Positions 9,617 to 19,421 of a stretch of DNA of 64,000 nt are shown here, one piece after another; the stretch's first letter is position 1, and each line of letters begins with the position of its first letter. Made by a program: the position numbers and the translations under genes. The stretch is from an uncultured Loktanella sp. (GTDB taxonomy: Bacteria > Pseudomonadota > Alphaproteobacteria > Rhodobacterales > Rhodobacteraceae): contig CAKZNT010000086.1 of NCBI GenBank assembly GCA_937132065.1, forward strand, positions 18,543 to 82,542, given 5' to 3'. Under the pieces are notes generated by a model that saw only the letters and a program-made list of their open reading frames with translations, had not been told where the DNA came from and made no database searches.

Positions 9617-9654
9617 GTGCTACATCCCGACACCAGTGCTACATCGTGTAGCAC
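9617..9654. repeat. GTGCTACA/TGTAGCAC direct and inverted repeats between truncated integrase and dusA
   Basis: GTGCTACA at 9617-9624 and 9636-9643; GTGCTACA-TCG-TGTAGCAC inverted repeat 9636-9654. Confidence 0.7.
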
Positions 9655-9704
9655 CGCGCCCAAAAACGAGGGTAAATCGAGCCGAAACGAGGAAAACGTG
9701 AGAA

Positions 9705-10727
9705 ATGTTTGATCCAAAAAACCAAGAAAAATCAGGGTTTTCCGATGTTCAGCGGGCTGCGCGTCTATCCGTGGCCCCGATGATGGACTGGACAGACCGG
9801 AATTGTCGCTACTTTCATCGGCTTATGTCGCGCCATGCTCTGCTTTATACAGAGATGGTGACCGCGCCTGCGGTGATCCACGGGGATCGCGCAAAGCTGT
9901 TGGATTTTAGCGCCGCCGAGCAGCCGCTAGCCTTGCAGCTGGGTGGGTCGCACCCTGATCAACTCGCTCAGGCCGCGAAAATCGCCCAAGACTGGGGTTA
10001 TGCAGAGGTGAACCTCAACTGTGGTTGCCCCTCTGATCGTGTGCAATCGGGCTCGTTTGGCGCGGTCCTGATGGAGAATGCGCCGCTGGTGGCCGAGTGC
10101 GTGGCGGCGATGCGCGCCAAGGTGAACGTGCCTGTCACAGTCAAATGCCGTATCGGCGTTGATGACCAGACGCCCGCCGACATTTTGCCCGATTTCCTCG
10201 CGCGGGTGAGCGCGGCTGGCTGTGATCGCTTTACAATTCATGCCCGCAAAGCGTGGTTGCAGGGTCTGTCGCCCAAAGAGAACCGCGATGTGCCGCCGCT
10301 TGATTACATGCTTGTGCACGAGATGAAGGCGCTGTTCCCGCATCTACATCTTTCGGTAAACGGCGGTGTAACGACGCTTGATGATACGCTGCGGTTTCTG
10401 GAGGCTGGCTTGGACGGGGTGATGATCGGGCGCGCGGCCTATCATAGCCCTGCCAACATCCTGCTGGACGCCGATCGCTTGGTCTTTGGCGATGGAGAGA
10501 CCCGTAGCGCCCATGAAATCGTGCATTTGATGTTGCCTTATATCGCGGACCATATTGCGGCGGGCGGCAGATTGCAGCAGATTACTAGACATATGCTGGG
10601 CCTTTTTCAGGGCAGGGCGGGCGCACGGATGTGGCGTCGCCATCTGTCGGAAAACGCCCACCGAGATGACAGTAACGAACGCACCGTGCTTGAGGCATTG
10701 GCGTATGTAACGGAGATGGTCGCGTAA
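9705..10727 (+). CDS. dusA: tRNA-dihydrouridine synthase A
   Basis: LSVAPMMDWTDRNCRYFHRLMSRHALLYTEMV; VNLNCGCPSDRVQSGSFGAVLM. Confidence 0.95.
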   Translation: MFDPKNQEKSGFSDVQRAARLSVAPMMDWTDRNCRYFHRLMSRHALLYTEMVTAPAVIHGDRAKLLDFSAAEQPLALQLGGSHPDQLAQAAKIAQDWGYAEVNLNCGCPSDRVQSGSFGAVLMENAPLVAECVAAMRAKVNVPVTVKCRIGVDDQTPADILPDFLARVSAAGCDRFTIHARKAWLQGLSPKENRDVPPLDYMLVHEMKALFPHLHLSVNGGVTTLDDTLRFLEAGLDGVMIGRAAYHSPANILLDADRLVFGDGETRSAHEIVHLMLPYIADHIAAGGRLQQITRHMLGLFQGRAGARMWRRHLSENAHRDDSNERTVLEALAYVTEMVA

Positions 10728-11542
10728 TGGACATGAGCTTGGTCATCGGCATGGGGGCCATGTTGCTCGTGATTGGCGCATTTACGGGCGTGCTGGCAGG
10801 GTTGCTTGGCGTTGGCGGCGGTATCGTTCTGGTTCCAGCGTTTTTCTACGCGTTCCAAGCGCTCGGCTACGACAGCCCGCAGTTGATGCAGATGTGTCTG
10901 GGCACGTCACTGGCGACGATCATTGTGACCTCGGCCCGTTCGGTGCTCGCGCATCACAAAAAGGGGGCTGTGGAGTGGTCGATCCTGCGCGGATGGGCGC
11001 CTGGCATTGCGATTGGCGCGGTTGCCGGCTTTTTCATCGCGTCCTCTTTACGCTCGACGGCGTTGCAGATGATCTTTGGCATTCTGGCGATCTGTGTCGG
11101 GCTTTATATGGCGCTGGGCAAAATGCATTGGCGATTGGGTGATGCAATGCCAAGGGGACTGTTTCGTGTGCTGACCTCTCCGGTTATCGGCTTTCTGTCA
11201 GTCTTGATGGGGATCGGGGGCGGGTCGTTTGGCGTGCCCACAATGACCCTGTTTAGCGTGCCTATCCACCGCGCTGTGGCAACGGCGGCTGGATTTGGCG
11301 TCATAATCGCAGTGCCCTCTGTTATCGGCTTCATGACGGTCGACATGGCCGTTTCGCCGCCCTTTTCGCTTGGTGCGGTTAACCTGCCTGCGTTTGGTTT
11401 GATCGTGGCAATGACAATGATTACAGCACCTTGGGGCGCAGCATTGGCGCATAGGCTCGATCCGAAACCGCTAAAGCGGGTGTTTGGCGTGTTCTTGATA
11501 TTGGTGGCGTTGAATATGCTGAGAAAGGCGCTTGGATGGTAA
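10727..11542 (+). CDS. TauE/SafE family sulfite exporter-like membrane protein
   Basis: GVLAGLLGVGGGIVLVPAFFYAF; second MGIGGGSFGVPTM repeat. Confidence 0.9.
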   Translation: MDMSLVIGMGAMLLVIGAFTGVLAGLLGVGGGIVLVPAFFYAFQALGYDSPQLMQMCLGTSLATIIVTSARSVLAHHKKGAVEWSILRGWAPGIAIGAVAGFFIASSLRSTALQMIFGILAICVGLYMALGKMHWRLGDAMPRGLFRVLTSPVIGFLSVLMGIGGGSFGVPTMTLFSVPIHRAVATAAGFGVIIAVPSVIGFMTVDMAVSPPFSLGAVNLPAFGLIVAMTMITAPWGAALAHRLDPKPLKRVFGVFLILVALNMLRKALGW

Positions 11543-12246
11543 GAGCTGGCTATGAGGTGCGCGGGTTTGACCCCGCGGTGGCGGCTTGGGCGCAAGCGGC
11601 GCATCTCGCGGCTCTCAAGCTGGATCGCTCCGAGCGCCGTCATGGCGACACGTGGTTTGTCGGTGTGGATGTGCTTCCCAATGCGGCAGATGGATCGCTT
11701 GATGGTGTGCCTTTGCCGTTTGCCCAGATGGCCCCGTCTTGGCATCGTGGCCAGCTTTCGGTTGTCTACCCCGACTACCCAAAGCGTGATGCGACCGAAA
11801 GTGACGCGGCCCACCGGTTTCGCAAGACCCGCGACGCGGCCCATATGGACGGACTATTGCCCGAAGGCCCCGACAAGCGCCGCCATATGCGTGAACCCCA
11901 TGGCTTTATTGTCGGGATTGCCTTGAACGAGGCGACGGCGAGCCCGCTTGTTGTCTGGGAAGGGAGCCATTTGATTATGCAAGCCGCGTTTGCCGCCGCA
12001 TATGCAGATGTGCCGCCAGAGCACTACGGCGATGTTGATGTGACGGATGTGTATCAAGTGGCGCGCCGTGCGGTTTTCGAGCGCTGTCCGCGCCTTGAGA
12101 TACCAACGGTTGTCGGAGAAGCGGTGTTTTTGCACCGCCACCTGATCCACGGCGTTGCACCTTGGGAGGGGCATGCGCCTGTCGAGGGGCGCATGATTGC
12201 CTATTTTCGCCCGATGATTGCCCCTGTCGACTGGATCAAGCCTTGA
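11536..12246 (+). CDS. Phytanoyl-CoA dioxygenase-like (cupin fold) protein
   Basis: WEGSHLIMQAAF...VGEAVFLHRHLIHGVAPW motif. Confidence 0.6.
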   Translation: MVRAGYEVRGFDPAVAAWAQAAHLAALKLDRSERRHGDTWFVGVDVLPNAADGSLDGVPLPFAQMAPSWHRGQLSVVYPDYPKRDATESDAAHRFRKTRDAAHMDGLLPEGPDKRRHMREPHGFIVGIALNEATASPLVVWEGSHLIMQAAFAAAYADVPPEHYGDVDVTDVYQVARRAVFERCPRLEIPTVVGEAVFLHRHLIHGVAPWEGHAPVEGRMIAYFRPMIAPVDWIKP

Positions 12247-12970
12247 TGCCTCCGGCGGGAGTTTGATTGGACATAGAAAGTTTGCGGGCGTTAAAGGCGG
12301 CAAGTGATTTGCCCGCTTCATCGACAAAGAGGCTCGGCAGAACTTTGACGGCGCTGCATTGATCGACCCGCAGCTCTGTGAAATCGCTGATTTTTTCGTT
12401 CCAGACCACGCAGGTCCACAGCCGTCCCCAGTAATCCAGTTGCAACGGCCGCACGACGATATCGGTTCCGTCCAGAGTCAGGCGCAGTTTCTGGCGGGTG
12501 CGGATGGCTTGTCGGATGACGGGTAGAAACTGGAAGCCGCGCGCCGCATCTGCAAAGGGGTAGATCGCAAATCCGTAGCCTGTTGGAGCGCGCGTTCTGT
12601 CCTCTGGCATCACCGCATCAAGCTTTGCCGAGAGCGAGCGCGCCGCTGCGCTGAGTTCGCTATCTGCGTTCTGGCCCACCGCCTGAAGACCGATGTGCAG
12701 CGCCTCGACCTCGGTCATTGTCAGATTGAGCGGGGGCAGGGTGATGGCCGCCGTCACACGGTAGCCAATGCCGCGCGCGCCTTCGATCGGCACGCCCGAG
12801 GCGGCAAGCGTCTCCATGTCGCGATAGATCGTGCGCAAGGACACCTTTGTCGCCGCCGCAAGATCGGCCGCTTTATGCAGCGCCCCGTCGCGTAAAATCT
12901 GAACAAGTGCCATGAGGCGGTCGGCGCGGCGCATCACTGATTCCAATCGTGTTTTCCCAAGTTTTGTCAA
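12236..12970 (-). CDS. YafY-like HTH/WYL transcriptional regulator
   Basis: RADRLMALVQILRDGALHKAADLAAATKVSLRTIYRDMETLAASGVPIEG. Confidence 0.9.
   Translation of the reverse strand: MTKLGKTRLESVMRRADRLMALVQILRDGALHKAADLAAATKVSLRTIYRDMETLAASGVPIEGARGIGYRVTAAITLPPLNLTMTEVEALHIGLQAVGQNADSELSAAARSLSAKLDAVMPEDRTRAPTGYGFAIYPFADAARGFQFLPVIRQAIRTRQKLRLTLDGTDIVVRPLQLDYWGRLWTCVVWNEKISDFTELRVDQCSAVKVLPSLFVDEAGKSLAAFNARKLSMSNQTPAGGIKA
12248..12280 (+). repeat. Dispersed repeat GCCTCCGGCGGGAGTTTGAT...GGACATRGAAAG, copy 1
   Basis: 20-bp identity plus flanking match with 52149-52182. Confidence 0.75.
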
Positions 12971-13124
12971 TTATCTGGCAACTGACAAGTTTTTGTCACA
13001 AGAAACAGGAAATACCTGCTAAATGGGCGGTTTTTGCGCCTTCCATCGCCTGCTTCTTCGCCCTATCTCTAGGGGAGAGAGTTTAATGCGGCACGCCATG
13101 TGCCTGCGAAGTGGAGAATGAAAA

Positions 13125-13337
13125 ATGCTGAATAATATTGGTTTGCCTGGTCTTTTGCTGATTGCGGTTGTTGTCTTGGTCCTGTTTGGCCGCGGCAAGA
13201 TTTCGTCGTTGATGGGCGAAGTGGGCAAGGGCATCACCGCATTCAAGAAAGGCGTTGATGACAGCAAGACCGAACTGGAAGACAGCCTTGAGTCTGCCAA
13301 AGACGTCACACCTGCTGACGAAAAAGACAAAGCCTAA
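13125..13337 (+). CDS. tatA: Twin-arginine translocase TatA
   Basis: [43 protein letters not shown]; followed by tatB and tatC. Confidence 0.95.
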   Translation: MLNNIGLPGLLLIAVVVLVLFGRGKISSLMGEVGKGITAFKKGVDDSKTELEDSLESAKDVTPADEKDKA

Positions 13338-13363
13338 TCTAACCCAACTGAGGGAATACGCTG

Positions 13364-13879
13364 ATGTTTGGCCTTGGCTGGAGCGAAATGGTGCTGGTCG
13401 CCATTGTGGCGCTGATTGTGATCGGCCCGAAAGACTTGCCTGGAATGTTCCGCACGTTGGGGCAGTTCACGGGCAAGGCAAAGGGCATGGCCCGCGAGTT
13501 TAGCCGTGCTATGGAAGCGGCGGCCGACGAGTCTGGCGTCAAGGACATCTCGAGCAGCCTCAAGGCCGCGGCGAACCCGCAAAAGTTTGGCGTGGATAAA
13601 ATCCGCGAGGCGACTGGATTGCAGGCTGGCCCCGCCACCCGCGAGTTGACCGAAGAACGCGCAAAGGCGAAAGCGAAAGCATCCGAGGCGATGGCCAAGG
13701 CCGCAACAGAGCGCAAAGCCCGCGAGGCTGCACAGGCAGAAGCGACGAAGCCTGTGGCGGACCCTGCACCTGCGACCAAGAAGGCGCCTGCCAAGAAAGC
13801 AGCTGCGCCCAAAAAGCCGGCTGCAAAGAAAAAGCCAGCAGCAAAGAAACCTGCCGCAAAGCCAAAGGGTGACGCATGA
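13364..13879 (+). CDS. tatB: Twin-arginine translocase TatB
   Basis: MFGLGWSEMVLVAIVALIVIGPKDLPGMFRTLGQFTGKAKGMAREF; Lys/Ala-rich C-terminus. Confidence 0.95.
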   Translation: MFGLGWSEMVLVAIVALIVIGPKDLPGMFRTLGQFTGKAKGMAREFSRAMEAAADESGVKDISSSLKAAANPQKFGVDKIREATGLQAGPATRELTEERAKAKAKASEAMAKAATERKAREAAQAEATKPVADPAPATKKAPAKKAAAPKKPAAKKKPAAKKPAAKPKGDA

Positions 13880-14745
13880 GCGCGAATGACGAAATCGAAG
13901 ACAGCTCTGCCCCGTTGATGGAGCATTTGACCGAGCTTCGGTCACGGCTGATCTATTCCGTGCTGGCGTTCATTGGCGGCATGATCATCGCGTTTACGGT
14001 CTGGAACCCCGTTTTCAACTTTCTGACATCGCCGCTCTGTGATGCGCTGATCGCGCGGGGGCAGTCATGTGATTTGCAGTTCATCGCGCTTGAAGAGGGT
14101 TTCTTTGTTGCGATTTCGATCTCGCTTTTGGGGGGGCTTGTGATCGGGTTTCCGATCATCAGCTACCAGATGTGGCGGTTCGTGGCCCCTGGCCTATACA
14201 AGAACGAGCGCGGCGCGTTTCTGCCGTTCCTGCTTGCTTCGCCGCTGATGTTTTTCATGGGCGCAGCGTTTGCCTATTACGTTATCACGCCGCTTGCGTT
14301 CAACTTTTTCCTCGGGTTCCAGCAAGAAAATGTGCTGACATCCGATCAGGATGCCACGGCGGTTGCGGCTGGCATCATTTTCCAAGGGTCAGCGAAGGCA
14401 TATCTGTCGCTTACTATTAAATTCATCGTGGCTTTTGGGCTGTGCTTCCAGCTGCCTGTGTTGCTGACGTTGATGGGCAAGGCGGGGCTTGTTTCGGCAA
14501 AGGGTCTGCGCGGCACACGTAAATATGCGATGGTCGGCATCCTGATCGTGGCCGCCCTTGCGACCCCGCCGGATGTGATTAGTCAGGTGATTTTGTTTGT
14601 CGTCGTTTACGGTCTTTATGAAGTGTCAATTCAGCTTGTCGCCCGTGTTGAGCGCAAGCGCGAAAAGAAGTTGCGCGCCGAAGGCCTATGGGATGATGAC
14701 ATCCACGGCGATCAAGCGGATGGCGACGAGGAGCCAGACTTGTGA
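13876..14745 (+). CDS. tatC: Twin-arginine translocase TatC
   Basis: APLMEHLTELRSRLIYSV; six-TM pattern. Confidence 0.97.
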   Translation: MSANDEIEDSSAPLMEHLTELRSRLIYSVLAFIGGMIIAFTVWNPVFNFLTSPLCDALIARGQSCDLQFIALEEGFFVAISISLLGGLVIGFPIISYQMWRFVAPGLYKNERGAFLPFLLASPLMFFMGAAFAYYVITPLAFNFFLGFQQENVLTSDQDATAVAAGIIFQGSAKAYLSLTIKFIVAFGLCFQLPVLLTLMGKAGLVSAKGLRGTRKYAMVGILIVAALATPPDVISQVILFVVVYGLYEVSIQLVARVERKREKKLRAEGLWDDDIHGDQADGDEEPDL

Positions 14746-15578
14746 GCGAGTTGGAGCGGATTGCGGCAGCGCTAGAGCGGATGAGCCCTGCGCCTGCTGG
14801 CGCCCCCGACTTTGCGGAGGCCTCTGCGTTTGTCTGGCATCCTGATCCCGACCGCCTTGTGCCTGTTGCCCGCGTCAACCGTGTCGCGGTTGATCTGCTG
14901 GTTGGCGTTGATCGGTCGCGTGACACGCTGCTGGCGAATACGGTGCAATTTGCCAAAGGTTTGCCCGCCAATAACGCCCTGTTGTGGGGCGCGCGCGGCA
15001 TGGGAAAGTCGAGCCTTGTCAAGGCGATACATGGTGCTGTTCATGCAAAGCATGAAGGCTTGAAAGTCGTCGAGGTGCAGCGCGAAGACCTGCCGTCTAT
15101 TGGCCGTTGTCTGAACCTGCTGCGCGGCCGCCCCGAGCGGTTTATCATGTTCTGCGACGACCTGTCGTTTGGTGCAGACGATGCCCATTACAAATCTCTC
15201 AAGGCGGTGCTGGATGGTGGTATTGAGGGGCGTCCCGACAATGTCGTGCTTTATGCCACGTCGAACCGTCGCCATTTGATGCCCCGCGACATGATCGAAA
15301 ACGAGCGGTCTACCGCGATTTCTGCGGGTGAGGCGGTCGAAGAAAAAGTGTCGCTTTCGGATCGGTTTGGCCTGTGGCTTGGCTTCCATGCTTGCGATCA
15401 GGATCAATATCTGGCGATGATCCGTGGCTATTGTGATGCTTACGGTGTCACGATTGATGCGGCGACTTTGCGCGCCGAGGCGATTGAATGGCAGGCCACG
15501 CGCGGCAGCCGTTCAGGCCGCGTTGCGTGGCAATATTTCACTGATCTTGCAGGTCGCCGCGGTGTGACCCTGCCCTAG
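14742..15578 (+). CDS. DUF815-family AAA+ ATPase
   Basis: LLWGARGMGKSSLVKAIH; FIMFCDDLSF; YATSNRRHLMPRDMIEN. Confidence 0.85.
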   Translation: MSELERIAAALERMSPAPAGAPDFAEASAFVWHPDPDRLVPVARVNRVAVDLLVGVDRSRDTLLANTVQFAKGLPANNALLWGARGMGKSSLVKAIHGAVHAKHEGLKVVEVQREDLPSIGRCLNLLRGRPERFIMFCDDLSFGADDAHYKSLKAVLDGGIEGRPDNVVLYATSNRRHLMPRDMIENERSTAISAGEAVEEKVSLSDRFGLWLGFHACDQDQYLAMIRGYCDAYGVTIDAATLRAEAIEWQATRGSRSGRVAWQYFTDLAGRRGVTLP

Positions 15579-16789
15579 GGCAGGAAGTCCGCTGGATCAG
15601 CCGAGGTCAGGCCGCGCCGCACCTCAAAGTGCACAAAGCTCGGGTCGCCTGCGCGCACCTTACCGATAGATTGCCCCTTTGATACGCTTGCCCCTTTTGC
15701 AACGGTGACGCCATCAAGGTTGGTGTAAACGGTCAGCAATCCGCCGCTATGTTTGATCACGACAATCGCCACGCCGCTGGTGTCGGTGGTGACGGCTGCA
15801 ACCGTGCCGCTGGCTGCGGACTTAACGGATGTGCCAGCGGGCGCGCCGATGTCGATGCCTTCGTTGCGACCTGCGGCATAGGCGCGGATGATCGACCCTT
15901 GCACAGGATAGGCCAGTGTCGCGTTCGCATTGGTTGCGGGCTGGGCTGCGGGTGTGCCAAGGTCAGGCGCTTGTGGCACAGAGGCAGCAGGAATGGGGGC
16001 TGACGGTGTTTCGTCGGGCAGGGGCGTCGAGGCGCTAGGCGGCACGGGTGTCTGGCTTCCCGCGCCTGGTGCCGTTTCTTCTGCGGGGGGCGTGGCGACG
16101 GGGGCGGCACTGGCTGTGCGCACGGGCGCGGTTTGCCCCGCGGCGGGGATCAACAGGAATTGCCCTTCGCGCACAGAAAGCTCGGGGCCAACGCCGTTCC
16201 AGTCAGCAATGGATTTCACAGGCACATTGTAGAGCCGCGAGATCGAGAAGATGGTTTCGCCGCGCGCAACCTTGTGCTGCACTGGCTCTGAGCCCGTTTG
16301 CACGACGGGGGCAGTGGCATTCATCGGGGCGGTTGCCACGGGTGTTTGTGGCCCTGCGCGATCAAGGGCCGTTGTCGCGATTGCAGCCACGTCAAGCGTG
16401 CCTGTTGCGGGCTGGATCGGCCCTGTCTGGGCTGCTCCTGTTGCGGGTGATGGTTCGGCCACGCGCTTGGGCAGGGCAACCAGTTCGTCGCGCCGCAGCT
16501 TGACGTCAGCGCCGATTCCGTTGTGGCTGGCCAGCTCGGCCGCGTTCAGCCCGAGGCGGCTGGCGATTGTGGTGATCGTGTCGTCGCGCTTGGCAACCAC
16601 AACTTGATAGTTCGGATAAGAGATCACGCCGCGATCATCGGGGCGCGGGCGTGACGGCATCGCAGCGACCGCGTCAGAGGTATCAAACCCCTTTGCCATA
16701 TCGCGCAGATCAAAGTCGAAGGGTTTGTCACATGCGGCCAGCAATCCAAACGCTACGCTTGTGATCAATACCTGTTTCATCATCGTCAT
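15575..16789 (-). CDS. LysM/M23 (NlpD-like) lipoprotein peptidase
   Basis: Lipobox LLAAC; two LysM repeats; M23 GIDIGAPAGTSVKSAASGTV...VHFEVRRG. Confidence 0.9.
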   Translation of the reverse strand: MTMMKQVLITSVAFGLLAACDKPFDFDLRDMAKGFDTSDAVAAMPSRPRPDDRGVISYPNYQVVVAKRDDTITTIASRLGLNAAELASHNGIGADVKLRRDELVALPKRVAEPSPATGAAQTGPIQPATGTLDVAAIATTALDRAGPQTPVATAPMNATAPVVQTGSEPVQHKVARGETIFSISRLYNVPVKSIADWNGVGPELSVREGQFLLIPAAGQTAPVRTASAAPVATPPAEETAPGAGSQTPVPPSASTPLPDETPSAPIPAASVPQAPDLGTPAAQPATNANATLAYPVQGSIIRAYAAGRNEGIDIGAPAGTSVKSAASGTVAAVTTDTSGVAIVVIKHSGGLLTVYTNLDGVTVAKGASVSKGQSIGKVRAGDPSFVHFEVRRGLTSADPADFLP

Positions 16790-16850
16790 CTGCTCGTCTC
16801 CTCATACCGCGGCTGCCCAAGTTTGCATGGGTTCTCGCCGTTTACTGGTT

Positions 16851-17492
16851 TTAATCTGCACCAAGCCCTTCAAGCAAGGGCACAAAGCGCACCGCGCGCA
16901 ACTCTTCGTAATCATAGCCCGTTTCGGAGCGGGTCACACGGATCAGGCTTTGCACTGTGTCGGACTGACCCACGGGTAAAACCATGATCCCGCCGACCCG
17001 CAATTGCGCCATCAGTGGCCCGGGCGGGTCTTCGGCGGCTGCGGTCAACAGGATCCGGTCAAAGGGCGCTTGTTCGGGGTAACCGTGGCTGCCGTCGGCG
17101 GTGAATGTCGTGATATTGGTGATGTCTTGCGCTGCAAAAATTGCCTTTGCCTCTGATACTAATCGTTTGAAACGATCGACGGTGTAAACGCGGCGGGCGA
17201 GTTGGGCGAGGATGGCGGCTTGGTAGCCCGAGCCTGTGCCGACTTCGAGCACCTTGTCACGCGGTTGCACGTTCAGGGCTTGGGTCATGATGCCAACGAT
17301 GGAGGGTTGCGAGATGGTTTGCCCGCATGAAATCGGCAGGGGCATATCGTCATAAGCGCGCTCTGCAAAGATGCCTTTGACAAAGGCGGCGCGGTCAACC
17401 CGCTCCATTGCGTTGAGCACACGGGCATCCGTTACGCCCTTTGAGCGTAAGGCATAGAGGAACTGCATCTTGATTTCTGCGGAGGCGCTCAC
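16851..17492 (-). CDS. pcm: Protein-L-isoaspartate O-methyltransferase
   Basis: [40 protein letters not shown]. Confidence 0.95.
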   Translation of the reverse strand: MSASAEIKMQFLYALRSKGVTDARVLNAMERVDRAAFVKGIFAERAYDDMPLPISCGQTISQPSIVGIMTQALNVQPRDKVLEVGTGSGYQAAILAQLARRVYTVDRFKRLVSEAKAIFAAQDITNITTFTADGSHGYPEQAPFDRILLTAAAEDPPGPLMAQLRVGGIMVLPVGQSDTVQSLIRVTRSETGYDYEELRAVRFVPLLEGLGAD

Positions 17493-18277
17493 GCGAGTAA
17501 CCCTTTGAGATTGCTCACTAAGTCATGGGCTGTCAGGTCGGCCCGCATCGGCGTGATCGAGGTATAGCCGTCAAGGTTTGCCTGCGCGTCCGTGCCTTGT
17601 GCGGTTGCCCCGTGTTGTGGTCCGCCACGCACCCAGAGGAAGTCGCGCCCTGTTGGGGATTTGTCGGCTTGCACCGAGAAGTTGACCCCGTCGCGCCGCC
17701 CTTGCGTCGTGACTTTCATCCCCTTTACGGCGCTCGCAGGCACGGGCGCAAAGTTGACGTTATAAAAGACAGAGTAGGCCTCGCCTTGGGTCCAGATGCC
17801 CTGTTCTAACAGTGCACGGACCGTGCACGCACCGTGCACCGCTGCGGCCTCAAATGGATCATCGAGGTCTTTGTTATCGGGGCCAAAGAACTGGCTTAGG
17901 GCGATAGCGGGAATGCCTTGCAGGGCTGCTTCGATCACAGCGCCGATTGTGCCAGAGTAGAGCGTATTTTCGGCAGCGTTGTTGCCACGGTTCACGCCTG
18001 ACAGCACCAGATCGGGCGGGCAGTCTTTCATGACGTGGTAAAGCCCCGCAAGCACGCAATCGGCGGGGGACCCTTCGGCGGCGAACCGCTTGTCTGCGAG
18101 TTTGGCGATCATTGTGGGGTGGGTATAGCTGATGCAGTGGCCAACGCCTGATTGCTCAAAAGCGGGGGCGACTGTCCAGACCTCACCGTCCGGCCCTGCG
18201 ATCTCTGCGGCGATTTTGTGCAAGGTCGCGAGGCCTGGTGCGTTGATACCGTCGTCGTTCGTAATAAGAATGCGCAT
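17489..18277 (-). CDS. surE: 5'/3'-nucleotidase SurE
   Basis: [41 protein letters not shown]; start trimmed to [10 protein letters not shown]. Confidence 0.95.
   Translation of the reverse strand: MRILITNDDGINAPGLATLHKIAAEIAGPDGEVWTVAPAFEQSGVGHCISYTHPTMIAKLADKRFAAEGSPADCVLAGLYHVMKDCPPDLVLSGVNRGNNAAENTLYSGTIGAVIEAALQGIPAIALSQFFGPDNKDLDDPFEAAAVHGACTVRALLEQGIWTQGEAYSVFYNVNFAPVPASAVKGMKVTTQGRRDGVNFSVQADKSPTGRDFLWVRGGPQHGATAQGTDAQANLDGYTSITPMRADLTAHDLVSNLKGLLA
17812..17839. repeat. GTGCAC-N5-GTGCAC-N5-GTGCAC array (copy in surE)
   Basis: GTGCAC at 17812, 17823, 17834; 11-bp pitch. Confidence 0.85.
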
Positions 18278-18372
18278 TTGCCCGCCTTTTGCTGTCCCAA
18301 TACCCCTAATGCGGACAAGGGTTTTGGGCAAGCATGGTGGTGAATTTTAGCGATTGCGCCCGTGCAAAGTGC

Positions 18373-18786
18373 CTAGGCGCTATGCGTCTCGAGAAACTGG
18401 TGGGCCTGTTCGAGCGTTTGGGTCAGTTGCCCGAAAAAGTCGCCGCTTGTGACGTCAACGAGTGTGTGGCTTTGCGCGGCGGGGGTTCTGATGTCGAAGG
18501 GCAGGTTTGCCAGAGACTTTAGCTCGCGGTAGCTTGCTCCAGTGCCGTGCTTGATCACGCTCACAGCCACAGAATACTGATGCACCTTCAGCGCGAGATT
18601 TGAATTTCCGTTATCTGCCAGCAGTTTATGCAGCTTCTTGTAGAAGGGGCCGCGCTTGAAGTGGTGCTGCATGCGCGCCTCGAAGGCGGCGGCAAGTTCC
18701 ACGCTGGCGGCCTCGATCTGTGCAGGCGACAGGTTGTCCGCCTTTGCGGTGGCATGCGCGGCGTCGAGAAGGTCGGTGACATTCAT
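18373..18786 (-). CDS. Conserved hypothetical protein
   Basis: 137-aa ORF, codirectional and overlapping with SDR gene. Confidence 0.7.
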   Translation of the reverse strand: MNVTDLLDAAHATAKADNLSPAQIEAASVELAAAFEARMQHHFKRGPFYKKLHKLLADNGNSNLALKVHQYSVAVSVIKHGTGASYRELKSLANLPFDIRTPAAQSHTLVDVTSGDFFGQLTQTLEQAHQFLETHSA

Positions 18787-19421
18787 AGCGGCAGCGTGGC
18801 CAAAAGGCGTGCGGCCTCGTCTGCGGGGGCGGCAAGCGGTGCGCGGTCTTCGCCGGGATAAAAGCGGGCGCGTGTGGCCGTGGGCATCGGGTTTGGTGTG
18901 ACGATATGCACATTCGGCCCCGTTTTCACGGATTCAGCGGCCCACGAGCGCGCAAGCGCGATTTGCGCCGCCTTTGATGCCCCGTAAGCGCCAAAGAATT
19001 GTGCGCCGCCGCGCGGGTCGTCCGTAAAGACAGCGTGCCCGTCTGCGCCCAAGAGCGGGCCAACGTAACCGATCAAGCGCGCCGTCGCCTCGACGTTGAT
19101 CGCCATGGATTTGGCAAGATCCTTAGGGCCGATGTGCCCTGCTGGCGCGAGTGGAGCGGCGTGGATGGCGGTATGCACCCAAAGGTCCAGCTTGCCCCAG
19201 CGGTCAAAGATCGAGCGGCAAAGCTGCTGCATGGCGCCGTCAACGGTGATGTCCATCGGCGCGAGGGTCGCTTGTCCGCCCGCCGCCTTGATCAGGTCGT
19301 CGATTTCTTCCAAAGCGCCTGTGGTTTTACCAACTGCGACGATGTGATGGGTTGGTGCAAGGGCCACGGCCATTGCCGCGCCAAGACCGCGCGAAGCGCC
19401 AGTGATAAGTGCTGTTCTCAT
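18783..19421 (-). CDS. Short-chain dehydrogenase/reductase
   Basis: ALITGASRGLGAAMAVAL; YGASKAA. Confidence 0.9.
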   Translation of the reverse strand: MRTALITGASRGLGAAMAVALAPTHHIVAVGKTTGALEEIDDLIKAAGGQATLAPMDITVDGAMQQLCRSIFDRWGKLDLWVHTAIHAAPLAPAGHIGPKDLAKSMAINVEATARLIGYVGPLLGADGHAVFTDDPRGGAQFFGAYGASKAAQIALARSWAAESVKTGPNVHIVTPNPMPTATRARFYPGEDRAPLAAPADEAARLLATLPL

